Shown: positions 1 to 4,255 of the stretch, in pieces
How the letters are laid out: each line of letters begins with the position of its first letter
Position numbering within the stretch: the first letter of the stretch is position 1
Source of the DNA: Myxococcales bacterium
Lineage (GTDB): Bacteria > Myxococcota > Polyangia > Fen-1088
Direction of reading: 5' to 3'
DNA length: 11,996 nucleotides
Assembly: GCA_003155465.1 (NCBI GenBank)
Contig: PMCR01000595.1
Span: forward strand, 1-11,996
Program-made: the position numbers and the translations under genes
Notes under the pieces: model-generated
The model's database searches: none
Seen by the model: only the letters and a program-made list of their open reading frames with translations
What the model was told of the DNA's origin: nothing

Positions 1-125
1 TTGCCGTTGGCGTCGCGGGTGGTTTCCGCGTTGGCCAGATTCGACGAGGCCAAGTTCACTCGGACGCGTTCCGCTGAAAGCGCCGTTCCGCTCACGTGCA
101 GGGCCGTCAGAAAATCCATTCCCAT
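1..125 (-). CDS. flgC: FlgC, flagellar proximal rod protein (N-terminal part, runs off window)
   Basis: FlgC builds the proximal rod of the flagellar basal body, which crosses the periplasm and joins the MS ring to the distal rod. Only the first 41 residues are in the window. They begin MGMDFLTALHVSGTALSAER and continue with VNLASSNLANAET, the conserved rod/hook-family N-terminal helix with the SNLANAET signature; the short ALxxSGTALSAER lead-in is typical of FlgC. The ATG at 125 is chosen because GGGAAGG lies 6 bases upstream; a second ATG two codons later (119) is less well placed. It starts 12 bases after the flgB stop, so the two are co-transcribed in the usual flgBC order. The gene is open at the window edge. 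Confidence 0.88.
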   Translation of the reverse strand, partial: MGMDFLTALHVSGTALSAERVRVNLASSNLANAETTRDANG

Positions 126-137
126 GATTTGCCTTCC

Positions 138-581
138 CTAGGTGCCGTCCGAGGCCACGTACTTGAGGATGGCGAGCTTGCGACCGGCGGCTCGCGCACT
201 GGCGCCGTACTGCAAGGCGTTCTCGGCCATGGCGACCATGGTCCGGTCGAGATCCACCGTGTTCCCATCCAGCGAGGCGTTGCTCGACGGGATGTCCACC
301 ACCGGCAGATCCTTGGGCGAAAGCTGGCCGTCCTGAGCGCTGGCACTGCCGATGGGGACACCGAGTTCCATGTGACCAGGCGCCGTGGTCGAAGCCGGCA
401 GCGCGGCGCTGGGCTCCGGCCGGTCTGCCACCGAGGCCATGGCCGCGGTGAAGTCCAGGTCTTTGGGACGGAAGCCCGGTGTGTCCACATTGGCCAGGTT
501 GGCGGCGAGCAGGTTGTGGCGCAGCAGCCGCACGTCGAGGCTGCGTTCGAGTTGACTGAGAGTTGCGTCGAAAATTTTCAC
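138..581 (-). CDS. flgB: FlgB, flagellar basal-body proximal rod protein
   Basis: FlgB is the first proximal-rod subunit of the flagellar basal body. It is exported by the flagellar type III apparatus and so has no Sec signal. The 147-residue length is normal for the family. The N-terminal rod motif ANLANVDTPGF is at residues 27-37. The C-terminal FlgB block runs from about 105 to 146, including DGNTVDLDRTMVAMAENALQY and RKLAILKYVASDG. The variable middle (about 50-90) is Ala/Pro-rich, as is common. The start is GTG at 581, with AGGAGA 8 bases upstream; a later start would remove part of the conserved N-terminal helix. flgC follows after 12 bases. A strong sigma-54-type promoter lies just upstream at 597-613. 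Confidence 0.95.
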   Translation of the reverse strand: MKIFDATLSQLERSLDVRLLRHNLLAANLANVDTPGFRPKDLDFTAAMASVADRPEPSAALPASTTAPGHMELGVPIGSASAQDGQLSPKDLPVVDIPSSNASLDGNTVDLDRTMVAMAENALQYGASARAAGRKLAILKYVASDGT

Positions 582-588
582 GCTATGG

Positions 589-594
589 TCTCCT
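589..594 (-). promoter_or_regulatory. Ribosome binding site supporting the flgB GTG start
   Basis: AGGAGA on the minus strand, 8 bases before the GTG at 581, supports that start codon. It sits between the -12 element and the predicted sigma-54 start site, so it would be used only by transcripts starting further upstream, for example read-through from the preceding gene. Confidence 0.55.
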
Positions 595-596
595 CT

Positions 597-613
597 TGCG
601 AGTCGCGTGCCAG
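597..613 (-). promoter_or_regulatory. Sigma-54 (-24/-12) promoter of the flgBC operon
   Basis: Read on the minus strand, the 17 bases are CTGGCACGCGACTCGCA. Against YTGGCACGRNNNTTGCW this matches 12 of 14 specified positions, with intact GG and GC doublets 10 bases apart. It lies in the 63-bp gap between the upstream gene's stop (645) and the flgB GTG (581). Early rod and hook operons are commonly sigma-54 dependent, and a sigma-54 activator is encoded 1.7 kb upstream. The predicted transcription start (about 586) is only 5 bases before the GTG, so the Shine-Dalgarno at 589-594 would fall outside this transcript. Confidence 0.7.
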
Positions 614-644
614 CCGCTTGGCCATGACCGCAGTCCCGAGCTGT

Positions 645-2027
645 TCATGGCGCCTCCGTGGACTCGTCGCTGGCCGCCTCGGCCGACAGACGAGAGCTTG
701 CCGCGCGCGCGAGCGCGGTGTAGGCCAGGGTGAGATCACGCGTGACCTCGCCGGCGATCACTTGGGTGCGTGCGGTGGCGGCAATATCGTCGTCGTTCCG
801 CTGCAACTCGCTCTGCACCGCCTTCCAACGGGCGCCCGTCATCCTGGCTCGGCCCAGGCGCGTCTCGGCGAACTCGCCCACCACGCGCGCACGCGTGCGG
901 TCGCCGCCCGCCAGGAAAAGTTCCATGGTCCGAAGCAAGAAGTCGCCGAGCAGGTCCTTACTGGAGGCGTCCACCGCCTGGGCGCTCGATGCCATCACGT
1001 TGCCGGCGAAGATTGGGGCTCCCAGCGCAGCCGCTTTCTCTGCAGCCGCATGTATCAGGTTGAGGGCCAGCGGGCCTTCGGTGCGGCCGGGCAGGGCCAG
1101 GTAGGTCTCCAGTGCCTCCACGGCACCGTCCTTCCCCGGTAGTTCCAGCACCTTGAGCAGCAACTGGCGGCAGAAGAGCTGGGTGCTGCCATCGCACCCG
1201 CCGTGCGCGGCCTCGATGGCCCGCCGGAGGGCGACCATGGCCTGCGGGAGGTCGTCCATGTACGCAGCCACGCGTGCCGCACGCAGAAACATCTCGGTGT
1301 GCAGGGGCTCGGGCAAGAGCGTGCTGTCGAAGACACTCTGTCGCAGCTTGGCCAGGCAGGTGCCGGACAGCTCGCACAGTCGGGCGGCCGCCAGTCGGCC
1401 GAACGCTCCCATGCGGCCGGCGGCCTGATACCAGCCGGCCGCCGTGCCCGGATCTTCGCTCAGAAGGGCCATGTCACCCAGGCGAATGGCCGCCACTCGG
1501 CGTCCATCGCCGCCCAGCGCGCGGCGGAACTCCACCGCAGCGACGGTGTACTGGCCAACGCGATAGGCGCACTCGCCCCGTGCAACCGGCGTATCGCCCG
1601 GACATCCATCGCCGAAACGAAAGGCGAGGGGACTGTAGAAGACCTGGACCCGACTCTCCTCACCACGCCAGGGCACTCCACGCAACTCGTAGATTTCTAG
1701 GAAGAGTTTGCCCTTGCTGGCAGCCAAGACGCCGTCAAGCCGGCGGGTGTCGCACTCGAGCACGACCGTGTTGTGACCCATCAGGGTGCGCGGGCAAATC
1801 CGCGACCCGACAGCAGCGATCTTGGCGGCCAGGCCCGCGCTGTCGCGGGTGGTATGCAGCTCGATGCGCTTGTTGAAGGGATAGAGCGTGAGCGTCACGC
1901 TCCCGGGGGCGCGCTGCAGCGGGATGCGCTCGACCGTCGCCACCGTGGGCAGCCGCATCGGTGCTTCGCTGACCTGCGCGGCCAGCATGAAGAGAATGAC
2001 AGGGACGAACATCGCGTTGCCAAGCAA
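645..2027 (-). CDS. Secreted or membrane-anchored helical-repeat (TPR-like) protein, flagellar-locus hypothetical
   Basis: I do not recognise a named family. The N-terminus has a hydrophobic stretch (about residues 6-17, MFVPVILFMLAA) followed by AQVSEA, consistent with a signal peptide or anchor, although the n-region lacks a clear positive charge. Residues about 35-130 look beta-rich (SVTLTLYPFNKRIELHTT, then LFLEIYELRGVPW), loosely like an AMIN-type periplasmic domain. From about 150 to the end it is Ala/Leu-rich helical hairpins (CAYRVGQYTVAAVEFRRAL, AARVAAYMDDLPQAMVALRRAI) resembling TPR repeats. That layout suits a periplasmic scaffold. The gene lies between the sigma-54 activator and flgB on the same strand, so a motility role is plausible but inferred. 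The TTG at 2027 has AAGGA 5 bases upstream. The ATG at 2012 (codon 6) is the alternative, and the only one compatible with transcription from the sigma-54-like element at 2028-2044. Confidence 0.72.
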   Translation of the reverse strand: MLGNAMFVPVILFMLAAQVSEAPMRLPTVATVERIPLQRAPGSVTLTLYPFNKRIELHTTRDSAGLAAKIAAVGSRICPRTLMGHNTVVLECDTRRLDGVLAASKGKLFLEIYELRGVPWRGEESRVQVFYSPLAFRFGDGCPGDTPVARGECAYRVGQYTVAAVEFRRALGGDGRRVAAIRLGDMALLSEDPGTAAGWYQAAGRMGAFGRLAAARLCELSGTCLAKLRQSVFDSTLLPEPLHTEMFLRAARVAAYMDDLPQAMVALRRAIEAAHGGCDGSTQLFCRQLLLKVLELPGKDGAVEALETYLALPGRTEGPLALNLIHAAAEKAAALGAPIFAGNVMASSAQAVDASSKDLLGDFLLRTMELFLAGGDRTRARVVGEFAETRLGRARMTGARWKAVQSELQRNDDDIAATARTQVIAGEVTRDLTLAYTALARAASSRLSAEAASDESTEAP

Positions 2028-2044
2028 TGCAGTCCTTGTGCCGG
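2028..2044 (-). promoter_or_regulatory. Sigma-54-like (-24/-12) promoter of the helical-repeat gene
   Basis: On the minus strand the sequence is CCGGCACAAGGACTGCA, matching 11 of 14 specified positions of the sigma-54 consensus, with GGCAC and TGCA intact and correct GG-N10-GC spacing. The predicted start at about 2017 lies 5 bases before the ATG at 2012, the same geometry as at flgB. The AAGGA that supports the TTG start is part of this element, so one sequence is being read two ways. The call is therefore moderate. Confidence 0.45.
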
Positions 2045-2070
2045 GGTTCGGCGAAGCGTTGCGGGTGCAA

Positions 2071-2092
2071 CTAGATGAGCGATTTCATCTAG
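2071..2092. repeat. Perfect 8-bp inverted repeat, candidate operator or enhancer
   Basis: CTAGATGA, a 6-base spacer, then TCATCTAG: a perfect palindrome in the gap between the sigma-54 activator and the helical-repeat gene. It is centred about 65 bp upstream of that gene's predicted sigma-54 start. No T-run follows on either strand, so it does not look like an intrinsic terminator. It may be a dimer binding site or a hairpin in a longer leader. Confidence 0.5.
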
Positions 2093-2223
2093 AAGAGCGC
2101 CTGCCGCTGAGAACACGAAGGCAGATGGCTCTTCGGCGGCAGAAGCGGCCCGTAGGGGCGACCTGCGGTCGTCCAGAAGGCGATGTGGGCGGGACACATG
2201 CTCCCATGGCGAAACGAACGTGT

Positions 2224-2255
2224 TTTCCCTGTCATCGATCTGGCGCGACAGGAAA
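2224..2255 (-). terminator. Terminator-like stem-loop after the sigma-54 activator gene
   Basis: In the transcript TTTCCTGTC pairs with GACAGG(G)AAA around a 13-base loop: a 9-bp stem with one bulged G, starting 8 bases after the activator stop codon. There is no U-tract, so this may be an mRNA 3'-end hairpin or a weak terminator rather than a classical intrinsic one. Confidence 0.35.
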
Positions 2256-2263
2256 TTTGCCGG

Positions 2264-3472
2264 TCACGGAGCTGACACGTCAGGCGCGCGACGACGCAGC
2301 TTCTCCACCAGAGTCGTGCGGCCGAGGCCGAGTAGGCGCGCGGCCTCTTTCTTGTTGCCGCCCGATTGCTCAAGCGCCATGCGGATGTAGGAATCTTCCA
2401 GCATGTGCAGCAGGCTGGGCAGATCCACGGGCAGCGATAGACTCGCGGGCAGGGAGAGGACCGGCGTCGCTGTCCCATACGCGCTCGCGCCTTCCCCAGC
2501 ATCCGGCGCCAGGGCCACGGGCCCGCGCCGAACCGGAGGATCCAGCAGCCCGCTGCGTTCGGAGCCAGAGACCGGCTCGGGAACCGCATCGAGGTCCGCC
2601 CAGATCTCCTGTGAACCTTCGCGCACGGGCGGCGAGATTTCCTCGAGGCTGTCAAGCCGGCTGCCGTCGTGCACCTCGAGGAAAGCGGCGGGCAGGTCGG
2701 CCAGCTCGATAATGCGACCCTGCGCACACACCGACAGGCGTTCGACCAAGTTCTCCAGCTCGCGCACGTTTCCGGGCCAGTCGTAGCGCTCAAGCCGGTG
2801 CATCACCGCAGAGGTGACCGGCCGTTCTTCTCCGTGCCGTCTCCAGAAATGGTGGAAGAGGACAGCGATGTCGCCGCGCCGCTCGCGCAGGGGCGGCAGG
2901 TGAACCGGACAGACATGCAGGCGGTAGTAGAGATCCCGGCGAAAACGGCCCAGCCGCACCTGTTCGGCCAGGTCGCGGTTGGTCGCGACCACCAGGCGGA
3001 AATTGGCAATGACCGAAGTTGAGCTGCCCACCGGTTCGTAGGTTCTCTCCTGCAGCAGGCGCAGCAGCTTGACCTGCATGGGCAGCGACAACTCGCCGAT
3101 CTCGTCGAGGAAAAGCGTGCCCTCCTCGGCAATGGCCACGCGGCCGCGGCGCGAAGCCGCGGCGCCGGTGAAGGCGCCGCGCACGTAGCCGAACAGCTCG
3201 CTCTCGATGAGCGACTCGGGGATGGCTCCGCAGTTGACCGGGACGAAGGGGCGGTCGGCGCGGGTGCTGTGCGCATGAACCAGGCGCGCGAAGACTTCCT
3301 TGCCCGTCCCGGTATCACCGGTGAGCAACACGGTGGCATTGCTGGCAGCGATGCGCGTGCAGGTCGCGCGAATGGCGGCGATGGGGGAGCCCGTACCATA
3401 GATGAGACCTGGGTCGGAAGGGAGCGACTCGGAGACGGCTGCAGATTGGCTGGGGAGCGCTGTGTTCAACAT
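2264..3472 (-). CDS. FleQ-like sigma-54-dependent transcriptional activator lacking an N-terminal regulatory domain
   Basis: This is a bacterial enhancer-binding protein that uses ATP hydrolysis to remodel sigma-54 RNA polymerase at -24/-12 promoters. The AAA+ domain starts by about residue 25 and is complete: Walker A GDTGTGKE (52-59), sigma-54 contact loop GAFTGA (99-104), Walker B LFLDEIG (120-126), sensor ATNRDL (163-168), arginine fingers in RFRRDLYYRL (176-185) and WPGNVREL (232-239). A long, poorly conserved linker (about 266-345) leads to a Fis-type helix-turn-helix (363-395). Its SGGNKKEAARLLGLGRTTLVEKLRRR region (split: SGGNKKEAARLL, GLGRTTLVEKLRRR) resembles the flagellar master regulators FleQ/FlrA rather than NtrC. 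Only about 22 residues precede the AAA+ core, so the usual receiver-like or sensory domain is absent. Its ATG overlaps the FHA stop as TGATG, with GAAGG 7 bases upstream, indicating translational coupling. Likely targets are the sigma-54 promoters of this window. Confidence 0.92.
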   Translation of the reverse strand: MLNTALPSQSAAVSESLPSDPGLIYGTGSPIAAIRATCTRIAASNATVLLTGDTGTGKEVFARLVHAHSTRADRPFVPVNCGAIPESLIESELFGYVRGAFTGAAASRRGRVAIAEEGTLFLDEIGELSLPMQVKLLRLLQERTYEPVGSSTSVIANFRLVVATNRDLAEQVRLGRFRRDLYYRLHVCPVHLPPLRERRGDIAVLFHHFWRRHGEERPVTSAVMHRLERYDWPGNVRELENLVERLSVCAQGRIIELADLPAAFLEVHDGSRLDSLEEISPPVREGSQEIWADLDAVPEPVSGSERSGLLDPPVRRGPVALAPDAGEGASAYGTATPVLSLPASLSLPVDLPSLLHMLEDSYIRMALEQSGGNKKEAARLLGLGRTTLVEKLRRRAPDVSAP

Positions 3473-4029
3473 CAGATGACCTTCTTGTTGGCGTTGCCGA
3501 AGTCGTCTTGATCCTGATCCTGATCCTGCGGCTGTGCCCGCTGGCGCAAGAACTCGCCGAAGCCACGCGGCAGATGGAAGAGCAAGGTGAAACGACCCAT
3601 GCGCAGAGTCTCGCCTCCGCGGAGGCGGCAGGGCTTGCGCGGGGGCAGCGGCACGTCATCGACGAAGGTGCCGTTGGTGGCGCCGAGGTCAGTCAGCCGG
3701 TACTCCCCATCGACTAGCGCCAAGAGGCAATGCCGTGTCGATATGGTGTACTCGGGGATCGCCAGATCGTTGTCCGATGTGCGGCCGATGGTCACCGGGC
3801 CGGGGAGCGAGTTGCGGCCCTTAACCACCGGGAAAACGCGCCCGGCCAGCGCCGTTGCCTGCAGCAACTCGCTGTTCGAGGCGATCATCGTGCCGCCTCG
3901 GCTCAGGTTTCCCTGCAGCACCCCACCGATGCCGGCTACCACGAGAACCGGCCAGGGATACGCACGCACGAACGACTGGGGACCAAGTCGCCGATACTCT
4001 GCTTCGAAGTCCGCTAGGTACGCCGGCAT
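3472..4029 (-). CDS. FHA-domain protein coupled to the sigma-54 activator
   Basis: FHA domains bind phosphothreonine peptides and usually act downstream of Ser/Thr kinases. The domain spans about residues 78-150 of 185 and keeps the binding motifs: GR (82-83) in IGRTSDNDL, S97 and H100 in ISTRHC, and NG (119-120) in LGATNGTFVDD. The first 75 residues include a hydrophobic patch (PVLVVAGIGG, 27-36) and match no domain I know. The tail is a (QD)n repeat ending in KKVI. No strong Shine-Dalgarno precedes the ATG at 4029, and no alternative upstream is better. The stop shares a base with the activator start, so the two are made together. FHA domains fused directly to sigma-54 activators are known in myxobacteria; here the sensor is a separate polypeptide. 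It could report the kinase encoded just upstream to the activator (inference). Confidence 0.9.
   Translation of the reverse strand: MPAYLADFEAEYRRLGPQSFVRAYPWPVLVVAGIGGVLQGNLSRGGTMIASNSELLQATALAGRVFPVVKGRNSLPGPVTIGRTSDNDLAIPEYTISTRHCLLALVDGEYRLTDLGATNGTFVDDVPLPPRKPCRLRGGETLRMGRFTLLFHLPRGFGEFLRQRAQPQDQDQDQDDFGNANKKVI
3511..3528. repeat. Hexanucleotide tandem repeat (ATCCTG x3) in the FHA gene
   Basis: Three perfect copies of ATCCTG, with a degenerate fourth copy on the left, encode the alternating Gln-Asp tail of the FHA protein. The unit is a multiple of three, so copy-number change would alter tail length without shifting frame. Confidence 0.7.
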
Positions 4030-4046
4030 GGATGTGTCTCGCGCTG

Positions 4047-4075
4047 GTGACAGCTCAGACCAGAGCGTTGGTCAA
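4047..4075 (-). promoter_or_regulatory. Weak sigma-70-like promoter before the FHA gene
   Basis: TTGACC (4075-4070) and TGTCAC (4052-4047) on the minus strand are 17 bases apart. The -35 box matches 5 of 6 positions but the -10 box only 3 of 6. It could give basal expression of the FHA-activator pair before autoactivation. Support is low. Confidence 0.2.
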
Positions 4076-4115
4076 GCGTTTCTGTCTCGGACCTGAGGTG
4101 CACGGACGCGAACAA

Positions 4116-4132
4116 TGCAACGGCCGATCCAA
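4116..4132 (-). promoter_or_regulatory. Sigma-54 (-24/-12) promoter of the FHA-activator operon
   Basis: On the minus strand the sequence is TTGGATCGGCCGTTGCA, matching 12 of 14 specified positions of YTGGCACGRNNNTTGCW; only the CA after GG is replaced by AT. GG-N10-GC spacing is exact and the TTGCA -12 box is perfect. The predicted start near 4105 gives a leader of about 75 bases to the FHA ATG. Because the operon encodes a sigma-54 activator, positive autoregulation is the natural reading. Two GTC-N8-GAC sites lie upstream at enhancer distance. Confidence 0.6.
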
Positions 4133-4172
4133 CGCGAAAGTGTAGCGATCAAGGCGTTTGCTGCGATCAGGC

Positions 4173-4186
4173 GTCGGTTTTCCGAC
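4173..4186. promoter_or_regulatory. Candidate activator-binding site 1 (FleQ-box-like GTC-N8-GAC)
   Basis: GTCGG TTTT CCGAC, a perfect 5-bp inverted repeat with a 4-base centre; one further flanking pair extends the stem to 6 bp. It is centred about 75 bp upstream of the predicted sigma-54 start of the FHA-activator operon. The FleQ consensus as I recall it (GTCA-N-TAAA-T-TGAC) has the same 14-bp GTC-N8-GAC frame and A/T-rich centre. It could instead be an RNA hairpin. Confidence 0.5.
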
Positions 4187-4206
4187 GGCACTTCTCGCTC
4201 TTGGGG

Positions 4207-4224
4207 GTGTCGGCAAACCGACAC
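4207..4224. promoter_or_regulatory. Candidate activator-binding site 2 (GTC-N8-GAC, 7-bp stem)
   Basis: GTGTCGG CAAA CCGACAC is a perfect 7-bp inverted repeat whose 14-base core (4209-4222) shares GTCGG-N4-CCGAC with site 1. The centres are 36 bp apart, and this one is about 111 bp upstream of the predicted start. It is also 29 bases past the kinase-HDOD stop codon on the same strand, so a terminator-like hairpin for that gene is the main alternative; no U-tract follows. Confidence 0.5.
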
Positions 4225-4231
4225 TTACATT

Positions 4232-4255
4232 GGAGGATATCTAGGAGGATATCTA
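4232..4255. repeat. Perfect 12-bp tandem duplication at the end of the kinase-HDOD gene
   Basis: Two adjacent copies of GGAGGATATCTA, with GGA of a third. Read on the minus strand each copy supplies a TAG, giving two in-frame stop codons 12 bases apart at the kinase-HDOD terminus. It looks like a replication-slippage duplication. Confidence 0.8.

Noticed and set aside
96..1142. Long plus-strand open frame opposite flgB and the helical-repeat gene
   Set aside because: It is antisense to flgB with its clear conserved motifs, has low-complexity Arg/Gly/His composition and no recognisable domain; such frames are common in GC-rich DNA.
4173..4224. The two GTCGG hairpins as intrinsic terminators of the kinase-HDOD gene
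   Set aside because: Neither is followed by a U-tract, and their shared core and position relative to the sigma-54 promoter fit protein-binding sites better. Kept as an alternative, not as the call.
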